The translations under genes and the position numbers were made by a program. DNA of 64,000 bases from Profundibacter amoris (GTDB lineage Bacteria; Pseudomonadota; Alphaproteobacteria; Rhodobacterales; Rhodobacteraceae): assembly GCF_003544895.1 (NCBI RefSeq), contig NZ_CP032125.1:510001-574000 (forward strand), written 5' to 3'. A model generated the notes under the pieces. That model had not been told where the DNA came from, did no database searches, and saw only the letters and a program-made list of their open reading frames with translations. How positions within the stretch are numbered: position 1 is the stretch's first letter; each line of letters starts with the position of its first letter. Below, in pieces: positions 44,081-52,261 of this stretch.

Positions 44081-44994
44081 GTCATGTTATCCTTTGATTT
44101 CGACATGAACTGGATGAACACATCTTCCAGACTGGTTTCCCCTTGATGCGATGTCACTTGCAGCCCCGTCACCGCCGCTTTGACCGCTTTCTTCAGGGCG
44201 ACCCCGTCCTGCCCGACAATATGCAGCGTATTGCCGAACGGGGCGATCTGATCAACGCCTTGTTTGCCGTTTAGCCTTATGGCGACCTGATGCACATCTG
44301 CGCCTTCAACAACCATGGTGGTTAAGGCCGCATTATTGACAACGTCGTGAACGGTGCCGCTGGCCAATAATCTGCCATAGGAAATGTAGTTTATGCGATG
44401 GCATCTTTCGGCCTCGTCCATGTAGTGGGTTGAAACCAGAACGGTCACCCCGTCTGCCGCCAGCGCATGGATTTCATCCCAGAACTCGCGCCGCGCTTTG
44501 GGGTCAACACCTGCTGTGGGTTCATCCAGCAATAACAATTTGGGTTTGTGCATGATGCAGGCAGCCAGGGCCAAACGCTGCTTCCACCCGCCCGACAACC
44601 TGCCGGCCAGTTGTGCACGCCGTGCAGACAGGCCCAGATTTTCCAGTGTATCACGCACCACTTGCCGCGCCGGTTTCAACTGGTACAGGCGCGCAACAAA
44701 CATCAGGTTTTCCTCGATCGACATGTCCTCGTAAAACGAGAACCGCTGGGTCATATAGCCGACCTCGCGTTTGATCTTTAGCTGGTCGCGGTGCAGATCC
44801 ATGCCCAGTACCGTGCCCCCGCCCGCATCCGGTGTCAGCAAGCCGCACATGACACGGATGGTGGTGGTTTTGCCGGATCCGTTCGGCCCCAGAAACCCTG
44901 AAATCTCGCCTTGTTCAACGGCTATGGAAACATTATCGACGACGGTTTTGCCGCCGTAACGTTTGACCAGCCCGTGAACGTCGATGGCTTTCAT
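44077..44994 (-). CDS. ABC transporter ATPase (YbhF-like)
   Basis: A 305-residue ATPase: Walker A GPNGSGKTTT (about 36-45), signature LSGGWKQRL, Walker B LLLLDEPTAG and the switch histidine STHYMDEA. Only one ATPase domain is present, half of the size of E. coli YbhF. The C-terminal ~80 residues are an accessory domain. Gene order TetR, HlyD, ATPase, permease is that of ybiH/ybhGFSR. Confidence 0.92.
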   Translation of the reverse strand: MKAIDVHGLVKRYGGKTVVDNVSIAVEQGEISGFLGPNGSGKTTTIRVMCGLLTPDAGGGTVLGMDLHRDQLKIKREVGYMTQRFSFYEDMSIEENLMFVARLYQLKPARQVVRDTLENLGLSARRAQLAGRLSGGWKQRLALAACIMHKPKLLLLDEPTAGVDPKARREFWDEIHALAADGVTVLVSTHYMDEAERCHRINYISYGRLLASGTVHDVVNNAALTTMVVEGADVHQVAIRLNGKQGVDQIAPFGNTLHIVGQDGVALKKAVKAAVTGLQVTSHQGETSLEDVFIQFMSKSKDNMT

Positions 44995-45941
44995 TCCGCC
45001 GCCTCGATCAAATCGACGTTGACGATCTGGCCCGGCTTCAGGGTGCCATCTCCTTTAAGGCGGGCTTCTAGCAGGTAGACCAGTTTTTGCCGGTTTTCGA
45101 GCGAATAGATTACAGGCGGCGTATATTCCGGCCCCGCTGAAATATAGCTGACTGTCGCTGTTATGCCCTTTGCGCAACCGTCACACTCTACCGCCAGTGC
45201 CGTGCCCAGCTGGATCTCGGAAAGATAGCTTTCGGCCACATACAGACGCAGTTTGATTGCCCCGTTTGGCAAGACCAACAATACGGGGGCTTGCGGTCCG
45301 GCCGTTTCGCCAGCGCTGCGAATAATGTCAATTATTGTGCCATCCCTGCTGGCCACCATGGTGCGTTTTGATAAACGCCAAAGCGCGTTCTCCAATGATG
45401 CCTGTGCCTGCGCGACGCTGGCTTTTGCCGCGGCAATTGCGTCTTTGCGGGCGGGCAGTTTCGCAACGGCAAGGTTTGCCTCCAACTCGGCAACATGGGC
45501 GTCGGACACCTCGCTTTGGGTCTTTGCCAGATCATATTTCGATTGCGAAATTGCCCCGCGGCGCACCAAATCCGCCTGCCGTTCCAGTTCGCGCTTTGCT
45601 TCTGCGGCCTGTGCTTTGGCCGACCGCAAGGATGCCTCGATTACAGCAATTTCCTCGGGCCGCCGCCCTTGCGAGATATCCGCCAGTTTGCTTTTGGCCA
45701 GCGCCAACGCTGCCTGTGCCTGAGACACGGCAATTTCCGCATCGCGACGTTCAAGAACGACCAGTTCCTGCCCCGCGCCGATTATATCCCCGCGTTTTAC
45801 TGTAACCTCGGATATCTGGGCAATTTCGATCGGGGCCAGCAAAATATATTCACCTTCAACATATCCGGTTGCCAGCGGGAACGGGGCCAAACAGGCAGAC
45901 AAAAGCGAATTTACCAGAGGGATGGAACATAGGAAGCTCAT
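44991..45941 (-). CDS. HlyD-family membrane-fusion adaptor, probable lipoprotein
   Basis: A 316-residue periplasmic adaptor with a lipoyl half-motif near residues 40-70, a long coiled-coil hairpin (about 75-200, rich in Ala, Glu and Lys) and a beta-barrel C-terminal region. The N-terminus contains LLSAC, a lipobox, so acylation at about residue 17 is predicted. It links the ABC permease to an outer membrane channel not encoded nearby. Overlaps both neighbouring genes by four bases. Confidence 0.9.
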   Translation of the reverse strand: MSFLCSIPLVNSLLSACLAPFPLATGYVEGEYILLAPIEIAQISEVTVKRGDIIGAGQELVVLERRDAEIAVSQAQAALALAKSKLADISQGRRPEEIAVIEASLRSAKAQAAEAKRELERQADLVRRGAISQSKYDLAKTQSEVSDAHVAELEANLAVAKLPARKDAIAAAKASVAQAQASLENALWRLSKRTMVASRDGTIIDIIRSAGETAGPQAPVLLVLPNGAIKLRLYVAESYLSEIQLGTALAVECDGCAKGITATVSYISAGPEYTPPVIYSLENRQKLVYLLEARLKGDGTLKPGQIVNVDLIEAAE

Positions 45942-46585
45942 TGGATTGATCCTTTTCTTGCGACATCCAGTGTTGCCCGCAGGTTAGTCCGGATTACGTT
46001 CTGTATGGCGCACACTTCTGTCTGTTCAACGCTATTCCAGCCCATACGCCGGCGCACAATTTCCTGACCGACCCTGAAGTATATGACCTGTCCGACCAGT
46101 GAAAAAACTGTCAGCATAACATCAGAGCTGCTTGCATTCTGACCGGTTGCTTTGGCCCAAAGCAGACACACGGATTCATGAACAGGGGCAATGAATTTTG
46201 GGAAAACAAGGTCAAGGACCTCACTTACCTGCGCCACCTCTTTTAACATGAACTGAGCCATTTCCTTACCCTGCGGCTGCTCTAGTAAAATGTGAACAAA
46301 TTCCGAAAGAACCTGTTCCAGCTTTGATGCGGCGTCTTCGGGGGACATGTCGTCAATCTTTTCCAAACCGGAAACTGCCATTGCCAGATGTTCGGCTATA
46401 TGTTCGGCACAGGCCAATCGCAGGCCCTTCTTGCCACCGAAATAGTATGAAATCGCCGAAATATTTGCGCCCGCAGCCTGTGCGACCTGTCGGGTTGATG
46501 TGGCATCATACCCGAATTCCCCAAACAAACGCACCCCCGCGTCGATGAGGGCAAGTCGTGTTGATCCGCGGGATTGATTGCTCAT
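45938..46585 (-). CDS. TetR-family regulator, CecR-like
   Basis: A 215-residue repressor: an HTH at about 10-55 (STRQVAQAAGANISAISYYFGGKKGL) and a C-terminal ligand domain like the CecR/YbiH family, which controls the YbhFSR exporter in E. coli. The start ATG at 46585 is chosen because it lies 12 bases after AAGGAGG; the frame is open to 46636. A palindrome at 46641-46656 upstream is the likely operator. First gene of the four-gene export operon. Confidence 0.9.
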   Translation of the reverse strand: MSNQSRGSTRLALIDAGVRLFGEFGYDATSTRQVAQAAGANISAISYYFGGKKGLRLACAEHIAEHLAMAVSGLEKIDDMSPEDAASKLEQVLSEFVHILLEQPQGKEMAQFMLKEVAQVSEVLDLVFPKFIAPVHESVCLLWAKATGQNASSSDVMLTVFSLVGQVIYFRVGQEIVRRRMGWNSVEQTEVCAIQNVIRTNLRATLDVARKGSIQ

Positions 46586-46640
46586 TGTTATCAATGCCTC
46601 CTTGGGTCGGGGTAGGGGGCGGGGCTTGCATCGCAATCTT

Positions 46641-46656
46641 AATCAATCGTTTGATT
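46641..46656. promoter_or_regulatory. Palindrome upstream of the TetR/exporter operon
   Basis: AATCAA-TCGT-TTGATT is a perfect inverted repeat with 6-bp arms around 4 bp, about 55 bp before the TetR start. Arm length and A/T-rich ends suit a TetR-family dimer; autoregulation is inferred. Confidence 0.5.
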
Positions 46657-46745
46657 TAGTAAAGAGACGATATCGCTTTGCGAAACCTGAAGTGAATCGC
46701 TCTGGCAGTTTGGTTTCAAAGGTTTCCTCGATTGTTGAAAAGTTC

Positions 46746-46785
46746 GCATATGCTATTGACTGCATATGCGATTGAAGGCATATGC
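46746..46785. promoter_or_regulatory. Three GCATATGC sites at 16-bp intervals (ArsR operator array)
   Basis: The palindrome GCATATGC occurs at 46746, 46762 and 46778, exactly 16 bp apart. A promoter TTGACT (46756-46761), 17-bp spacer, CATATG (46779-46784) lies within the array, so sites 2 and 3 flank its spacer. Binding by the ArsR protein encoded at 46814 would block transcription. Confidence 0.65.
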
Positions 46786-46813
46786 AGTTAGCAACATATT
46801 CGGGATTCCAGTT

Positions 46814-47101
46814 ATGCAGACTGTTTTAAACGCTATTGCCGACCCATTAAGGCGCCGTGCACTACATATCCTTTGGGGCGGCGGCGAACACTGTGTTTGC
46901 GAATTGATGGCCAAACTGGACGCATCGCAAAGCCGTATGTCACGGCATATGAAAACACTGAAAGACGCAGGGTTGGTAACAGACCGGCGCGATGCGCAAT
47001 GGGTTCGCTATCGCAGGAATGCCAACCTTGCCCCTGAAATTGCGGCGGTTATTGATGCTATCTTTGCTGCCGAAGCATCTCAGGAAAGGACAGTCGCATG
47101 A
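46814..47101 (+). CDS. ArsR-family regulator
   Basis: A 95-residue winged-helix repressor with ADPLRRRALHIL, a cysteine pair region HCVCEL typical of the alpha-3 metal site (CVC), and the recognition helix SQSRMSRHMKTLKDAGLV. The start ATG at 46814 begins at the usual family position; the frame is open further upstream through the operator array. It overlaps the permease gene by four bases. As/Sb sensing through the CVC site is typical for this class; the inducer here is inferred. Confidence 0.9.
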   Translation: MQTVLNAIADPLRRRALHILWGGGEHCVCELMAKLDASQSRMSRHMKTLKDAGLVTDRRDAQWVRYRRNANLAPEIAAVIDAIFAAEASQERTVA

Positions 47102-48150
47102 CGGTTCAATCCATGGAGTCCCCGAGCCGTCCGGCGTGGTTTTGGCATATGGGTGTTGTCGCCGCGACGATCATCTGGTTCCTGATCTACAAACAGCTGC
47201 CCGCCTTTTCCGAATGGCTGACCGCCCTGTTGCCGGTGGATCGCAGCAGTCATACAGGCGAGGCACTGGCCTTTTTCTTTTACGATACGCCCAAGGTGAT
47301 CATGCTACTTGCGCTGATTGTGTTCTGGATGGGGGTTATCCGCAGCTTTTTCAGTCCGGAAAAAACCCGCGCCCTGCTTTCGGGAAAACGCGAAGGCGTG
47401 GGCAATGTGATGTCCGCCAGCCTGGGCATTGTGACGCCGTTTTGTTCCTGCTCGGCCGTTCCCCTGTTCGTCGGGTTCGTGTCCGCTGGGGTGCCGCTGG
47501 GGGTGACCTTCAGCTTTCTGATCGCCGCGCCGATGGTGAACGAGGTGGCGCTGGTGCTGCTTTGGGGGCTGGTCGGGCCGAAAGTGGCGCTGATCTATCT
47601 GTTCTTCGGGCTGACAATTGCCATTGTCGCGGGCTGGGTGATCGGGCGCTTCCGGCTGGAAGGTTGGTTGCAGGACTGGGTCAAAGACATTCACATGGGG
47701 CAGGCCGCTGGCGCCTTGCCCGAGGAAAATCTGACCATGGCGGACCGTTACGGGCAGGGCATTGAATCTGTCAAAGAGATCGTCGGCAAGGTCTGGATCT
47801 GGGTCATCATCGGGATCAGTCTGGGTGCGGTCATCCACGGCTATGTGGCCGAGGATACGATGGTTTCGATCATGGGATCGGGGCAGTGGTGGTCGGTGCC
47901 GGTGGCGGTGGGCATGGGCATTCCAATGTATTCGAATGCCGCCGGTGTGATCCCGATTGTCGAGGCCCTGCTTGGCAAGGGCGCCGAACTGGGCACTGTG
48001 CTGGCCTTTATGATGAGCGTGATCGCCCTGTCCCTGCCGGAAATGCTGATCCTGCGCAAAGTGCTGACGATAAAACTGATCGCCGTGTTTGTCGGTGTGG
48101 TCGGCAGCGGCATTCTGGCTGTGGGTTTTCTGTTCAATGCAATCTTCTAA
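47098..48150 (+). CDS. YraQ-family permease
   Basis: A 350-residue DUF318-type membrane protein with about eight to nine helices and the CSCSAVPLFVGFVSAGVPLGVTFSFLIAAPM repeat of the family, matched by a second half-repeat YSNAAGVIPIVEALL. The cysteines in TPFCSCSAVP are conserved. It likely exports a metalloid or organic thiol-reactive compound detected by the upstream ArsR protein. Its structure is related to, but distinct from, the permease at 21495-22544. Confidence 0.9.
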   Translation: MTVQSMESPSRPAWFWHMGVVAATIIWFLIYKQLPAFSEWLTALLPVDRSSHTGEALAFFFYDTPKVIMLLALIVFWMGVIRSFFSPEKTRALLSGKREGVGNVMSASLGIVTPFCSCSAVPLFVGFVSAGVPLGVTFSFLIAAPMVNEVALVLLWGLVGPKVALIYLFFGLTIAIVAGWVIGRFRLEGWLQDWVKDIHMGQAAGALPEENLTMADRYGQGIESVKEIVGKVWIWVIIGISLGAVIHGYVAEDTMVSIMGSGQWWSVPVAVGMGIPMYSNAAGVIPIVEALLGKGAELGTVLAFMMSVIALSLPEMLILRKVLTIKLIAVFVGVVGSGILAVGFLFNAIF

Positions 48151-48168
48151 TCAATCGGAGCAATATAG

Positions 48169-48405
48169 ATGAAACATTTTAAAGTCCTCGGAAGTGGCTG
48201 CAAAAACTGCGAAAACACCGCCGAGATGATCGAACAGGCGGCCAAGGCCGCAGGTGTCGACGTCGAGGTGGAAAAAGTCACCGATATGGGCGCGATCATG
48301 GGCTATGGCGTTATGTCCACCCCGGGTGTTGTGCTGGACGAAAAGCTGGTTCACGCGGGCGGCGTTCCGGCACCTGAAAAGGTGCAGGAATGGGTGCAGG
48401 GATAG
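48169..48405 (+). CDS. Small thioredoxin-fold CxxC protein
   Basis: A 78-residue protein of the 'redox-active disulfide protein 2' family, with the active-site CKNC (residues 11-14) and the cis-Pro segment MSTPGVVLDEKLVHAG. It lies 18 bp after the permease gene. Such proteins accompany YraQ permeases and probably reduce or carry the thiol-reactive substrate. Confidence 0.9.
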   Translation: MKHFKVLGSGCKNCENTAEMIEQAAKAAGVDVEVEKVTDMGAIMGYGVMSTPGVVLDEKLVHAGGVPAPEKVQEWVQG

Positions 48406-48417
48406 CAGGGGATTTTC

Positions 48418-48714
48418 ATGGATAACGAACCACAACTTCACTCCAATATCGTCGCGATGGTATCGCTGGCGTCGGGCATTGCCGCCAACCATCCGGCAAT
48501 GGGCCAATGCCAGCTTGAGCGGTTGCGCGGGGCAGGGGTGCCAGAGCACCAGATCAATGCGGTGATCGAAATCGCACGCCACATACGCGACGAAGCTACC
48601 GAGAAGCTGGATTTTGCTTTTGACGCGGCGGCAAATGACGCGGCCCCCGTCGTGGCACCTGAAGGGGAAACATGCGGTTGCACCCCGACCAAAAGCGGCC
48701 AAAGCTGCTGTTAA
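48418..48714 (+). CDS. Small protein with C-terminal Cys-rich tail
   Basis: A 98-residue protein with an all-helical N-terminal part (about 8-65, MVSLASGIAANHPAMGQCQLERLRGAGVPEHQINAVIEIARHIRDEA) resembling the AhpD/carboxymuconolactone helical fold, though the usual CxxC is absent. A tail at 86-98 has CGCTP and SCC, a likely metal or metalloid binding end. It is the last gene of the ArsR-permease operon and overlaps the stop of soxR on the opposite strand. Not recognised by name; an accessory metallochaperone role is inference. Confidence 0.72.
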   Translation: MDNEPQLHSNIVAMVSLASGIAANHPAMGQCQLERLRGAGVPEHQINAVIEIARHIRDEATEKLDFAFDAAANDAAPVVAPEGETCGCTPTKSGQSCC

Positions 48715-49172
48715 TCCAGATCCTTGGGCCGGTCCCCCATCATATAGCGGGGGCCTGGCCCAAGGCGCGCGGCGCGGTCCTGATCATTATATAGACGGCA
48801 TATTTTCAGCGACAGGCAGCCACAGCCGATGCAGCCATCCAGATTGTCACGCATCTGTTCCAGTGTCTGGATTTGTTCATCCAACGTTCGCCGAAAACTG
48901 CGACTGATCTTTTCCCAATCGCGTTTGGTGGGCGTGCGCCCCTCGGGCAGGGTGGCCATCAGGCTGGCGATTTTGGGCAGGGTATAACCGAACTGCTGCG
49001 CAATCTTCACAAAGGACAGGCGGCGGATGTCCGAGCGCCGAAACCGCCTTTGCCCGCCCGAATTGCGTTCGGGGCGGACCAGCCCCTGTTCCTCGTAATA
49101 GCGAATGGCCGAAACCGCCAGACCGGTGCGACGTGCCAGATTGCCGATTGTCATTTCATCAGATGCGCGCAT
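48711..49172 (-). CDS. soxR: Redox-sensitive MerR-family activator SoxR
   Basis: A 153-residue MerR-type regulator with the N-terminal HTH (MTIGNLARRTGLAVSAIRYYEEQGLV), a dimerisation coiled coil and the [2Fe-2S] site CIGCGCLSLKIC (about 118-129), diagnostic of SoxR. Start ATG 49172 follows AAGGA by five bases. A SoxR box at 49200-49217 lies between it and the VOC gene. Redox-cycling compounds or superoxide would oxidise the cluster and activate the divergent gene. Confidence 0.96.
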   Translation of the reverse strand: MRASDEMTIGNLARRTGLAVSAIRYYEEQGLVRPERNSGGQRRFRRSDIRRLSFVKIAQQFGYTLPKIASLMATLPEGRTPTKRDWEKISRSFRRTLDEQIQTLEQMRDNLDGCIGCGCLSLKICRLYNDQDRAARLGPGPRYMMGDRPKDLD

Positions 49173-49195
49173 GGAATTCCTTTTGAAAATATCCC

Positions 49196-49226
49196 TTGAC
49201 CTCAAGTTAGCTTGAGGAATTACAAG
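49196..49226 (+). promoter_or_regulatory. SoxR-controlled promoter with SoxR box
   Basis: CCTCAAGTTAGCTTGAGG (49200-49217) is a near-canonical SoxR box. It lies between TTGACC (49196-49201) and TACAAG (49221-49226), with the overlong 19-bp spacer typical of MerR-family activation. It points to the VOC gene at 49256. Confidence 0.9.
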
Positions 49227-49255
49227 TTATAAATCAAGTATAGAAAGGAAATAAA

Positions 49256-49636
49256 ATGTCGGAAATATATCTGGAACACGTCAATATCACCGTGCGTGAC
49301 CCCGAGGTCACCGCCGCGCTCTATAGCAAACTGTTCGGCTGGAAAATCCGTTGGCAGGGCACAGCAATACATGGCGGCGTTACCCTGCATGTGGGCGGTG
49401 AAAACAGCTATGTCGCGCTATATACCAAGGGCGATTTCGAGCCGGCCGCCGACAGCTATTCCCATGTTGGCGGCATCAACCATATCGCTGTTGTGGTCGA
49501 TGATCTGGACGCCATCGAGGAACGGGTGCGCAAAGCGGGCTGTGACATCCATTCACACGCCGATTATGAGCCGGGTCGGCGGTTTTATTTCAACGATCCG
49601 GATGCGGTCGAGGTCGAGGTGGTCAGTTACGCCTGA
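49256..49636 (+). CDS. VOC-superfamily protein controlled by SoxR
   Basis: A 126-residue glyoxalase/bleomycin-resistance-type protein. Metal-ligand candidates are H8 (LEHVNITVRD), H77 (NHIAVVVDDLD) and the late E in VEVEVVSYA. The promoter carries a SoxR box, so expression should rise with redox-cycling drugs. Substrate is unknown; detoxification of an electrophile or antibiotic is a reasonable guess. Confidence 0.88.
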   Translation: MSEIYLEHVNITVRDPEVTAALYSKLFGWKIRWQGTAIHGGVTLHVGGENSYVALYTKGDFEPAADSYSHVGGINHIAVVVDDLDAIEERVRKAGCDIHSHADYEPGRRFYFNDPDAVEVEVVSYA

Positions 49637-49703
49637 CGCCCCCTTCCACATCGGCCAAAATTGCCGTAAGAGCTAGGCGAACCCAAACAACCGGACCTGA
49701 TCC

Positions 49704-51023
49704 ATGACAACCACCCGTTTCGCCCCGTCCCCGACCGGCTATATCCACGTTGGCAACCTGCGCACCGCGCTGATGAATTACCTGATTGCCCGCAAGGCTG
49801 GCGGGCAATTCATTTTGCGGCTGGATGATACCGACCCCGAGCGTTCCAAACAGGAATATGCGGACGGGATCATGGAAGATCTGCAATGGCTGGGCCTGAC
49901 TTGGGACCGGATGGAAAAGCAGTCAACGCGGCTGGATCGCTATAATCAGGCGGCGGATGATTTGCGCGCCAGCGGGCGGTTGTATGAATGTTTCGAAACG
50001 CCGATGGAGTTGGATCTGAAGCGCAAGAAGCAACTGAATATGGGGCAACCGCCGGTTTATGACCGCTCCGCGCTTGAGCTTTCGGACGAGGAAAAGGCCC
50101 GCCTGCGCAACGAGCGCGGTGCGGGGCATTGGCGTTTCAAGCTGGATCAGGAACGGATCGAGTGGACTGACGGTATTCTTGGCGATCTGTCGATTGACGC
50201 GGCAAGCGTGTCTGACCCCGTGCTGATCCGTGGCGACGGGCAGTTCCTGTATACGCTGGCCTCGGTTTGTGATGACATTGATTTTGGTATCACCCATGTG
50301 GTGCGCGGCTCGGACCATGTGACCAACACCGCCACGCAAATCCAGATCATTCGGGCGCTGGGCGGCACGGTGCCGACCTTTGCGCATCACTCGCTTCTGA
50401 CGGGGCCGCAGGGTGAGGCTTTGTCCAAACGTCTGGGCACACTCGCACTGCGTGATCTGCGGGCGCAGGGTGTGCAGCCGATGGCGCTGCTGTCACATAT
50501 GGCGCGGCTGGGAACATCCGATCCGGTCGAACTGCGCACCGATATGGAGGAGCTGGTTCAGGGGTTCGACCTGTCGCATTTCGGGGCGGCGCCGACCAAA
50601 TTCGACGTGGATGACCTGTTCCCGCTAACCGCGCATTACAACCAGTCCCTGACCTTTGCCGAGGTGGCTGATTACATCCGTTCGCTGGGCGTGCCCGATG
50701 ATCTGGCCGAAGCCTTCTGGAACACAGTACGCGAAAACATCACCGTGCTGGACGACCTGAAGGACTGGTGGGCGCTGTGCCGCGACGGGGCCAAGCCGCT
50801 GGTTTCTGACGAGGATAAGGAATTCGTTGAACAGGCGCTGGCGATGTTGCCGGAGCAGCCGTGGGATACCGGCACATGGGGCGCATGGACCAAAGCGGTG
50901 AAAGAGGCCACAGGCCGCAAGGGCCGCGCATTGTTCATGCCGTTGCGCAAGGCGCTGACGGGGATGGACCACGGGCCGGACATGTCGCATCTGCTGCCGC
51001 TGTTGCAGGGGGTTAAGCGTTAA
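49704..51023 (+). CDS. gltX: Glutamyl-tRNA synthetase
   Basis: Charges tRNA-Glu (or, in organisms with two copies, tRNA-Gln) with glutamate. The 439-residue class I enzyme has the HIGH-type signature PSPTGYIHVGN (about 8-18) and the KMSKS-type motif as ALSKRLG (about 241-247). The C-terminal anticodon domain is short. Alphaproteobacteria commonly have two gltX genes; which this is cannot be told. Its stop overlaps the MFS gene on the opposite strand by 4 bp. Confidence 0.95.
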   Translation: MTTTRFAPSPTGYIHVGNLRTALMNYLIARKAGGQFILRLDDTDPERSKQEYADGIMEDLQWLGLTWDRMEKQSTRLDRYNQAADDLRASGRLYECFETPMELDLKRKKQLNMGQPPVYDRSALELSDEEKARLRNERGAGHWRFKLDQERIEWTDGILGDLSIDAASVSDPVLIRGDGQFLYTLASVCDDIDFGITHVVRGSDHVTNTATQIQIIRALGGTVPTFAHHSLLTGPQGEALSKRLGTLALRDLRAQGVQPMALLSHMARLGTSDPVELRTDMEELVQGFDLSHFGAAPTKFDVDDLFPLTAHYNQSLTFAEVADYIRSLGVPDDLAEAFWNTVRENITVLDDLKDWWALCRDGAKPLVSDEDKEFVEQALAMLPEQPWDTGTWGAWTKAVKEATGRKGRALFMPLRKALTGMDHGPDMSHLLPLLQGVKR

Positions 51024-52234
51024 CGTCCGGGTATATGATCCGGATGGCGTTTATCTATCAGCAACAGGGATAGCAGCGCGGCCGACAGAAGACAGGCGGG
51101 CATGGTCAGCATTGCCCATGCAAAATCGCCGTTGTTTAAATCGACGATTGCCCCGACAAGCGGCTGGAATATCAATGCCCCGCCAATGCCGATCATGTTG
51201 ACAAAGGCAATGATCGTGCCGGAATAATCCGCCGTATGCCTTTCCTTGGCGATGGAAAATGTCAGCATCTGCCCGCCGCCCAGAAAGCCGCTAAGGAACA
51301 GCAGGGCCGACAGCAAAGGCACAGATGATGTCGGCAGGTAAACCGCTGCGGTAAAGCTGATAGAGGTCAGAAACGCCCCGATCACGATGATCCATTTCCG
51401 GTGGCCCAGATGATCCGACAACCACCCCGCCGCGATGCTACCCGCTGCCAGTCCCCAAAAGATCATGGAAACAGCGGTTTCGGCATGAACCGGACTTAAA
51501 CCGTGGTCTTTGGTCAATTCCGCATTGCCCCATAGCCCGCCAAAAACATTGATCGGCATGTAGTAAAGCGTGCCGATGACGGCGATCAGCCAGATATGCG
51601 GATCGCGCACCGCCACACGGACGGGCGTGATAAAGCTGGTGGTTTTTTTGCTGGCCGGGACATGTTCGGGCGGATCACGCATGAACAGCAGGGCAATGAC
51701 AAACAGAACCAGCCCGGCAATACCGGTGGCCCAGAACACATTTTGCCAGCCGCTTGTGGCAATGACCGAGGTCAACGCCACCGCCCCGATCGCCGTGCCC
51801 AGCATCCCGACTGCGTTCACCACGCCGGACAGCAATGCAAACCGCCCTGCCCCAAACCAGTGGTTCACCACATAAAGCGAGCCGACAAAGGCAAACGAGG
51901 CCCCAAGCCCCGTCGCAAACCGCCCGATTCCGGCAATATAGGCGTTGCCCGCTGTGGCAAACAGGATCACACCGCCGGCGCAAACCAGAATGGCGGGCGG
52001 GATCAGCCGGCGCGCGCCGAACCGGTCCAGCAGCAGACCGACGATCAGTTGCATCGGGGCATAGATCCAGAAGAATATGCTGGCCAGCGTGCCGAACTGG
52101 GCATTGTTCAGCTGAAAACGTGCAGCGATTTCGCTGTTGGCAAGGCTGGGTTCGATGCGGGTGACGAATTCAAACAGAAAGAACAGCGCCGTAATCGTCA
52201 GGATCAGCCATTTCATGTTTCCGTGGTGGCGCAT
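51020..52234 (-). CDS. MFS transporter
   Basis: A 404-residue major facilitator permease with 12 predicted helices and the loop 2-3 motif LLLDRFGARR (about 73-82), matching the family's GxLaDrxGrk pattern. The ATG at 52234 is preceded by AGGAG; an internal ATG six codons later lacks such a site. The family resembles nitrate/sugar-phosphate type antiporters (GlpT/UhpT-like), but substrate is unclear. Confidence 0.9.
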   Translation of the reverse strand: MRHHGNMKWLILTITALFFLFEFVTRIEPSLANSEIAARFQLNNAQFGTLASIFFWIYAPMQLIVGLLLDRFGARRLIPPAILVCAGGVILFATAGNAYIAGIGRFATGLGASFAFVGSLYVVNHWFGAGRFALLSGVVNAVGMLGTAIGAVALTSVIATSGWQNVFWATGIAGLVLFVIALLFMRDPPEHVPASKKTTSFITPVRVAVRDPHIWLIAVIGTLYYMPINVFGGLWGNAELTKDHGLSPVHAETAVSMIFWGLAAGSIAAGWLSDHLGHRKWIIVIGAFLTSISFTAAVYLPTSSVPLLSALLFLSGFLGGGQMLTFSIAKERHTADYSGTIIAFVNMIGIGGALIFQPLVGAIVDLNNGDFAWAMLTMPACLLSAALLSLLLIDKRHPDHIPGR

Positions 52235-52261
52235 TGATAGGCTCCTGATGAAAAAAGATGC

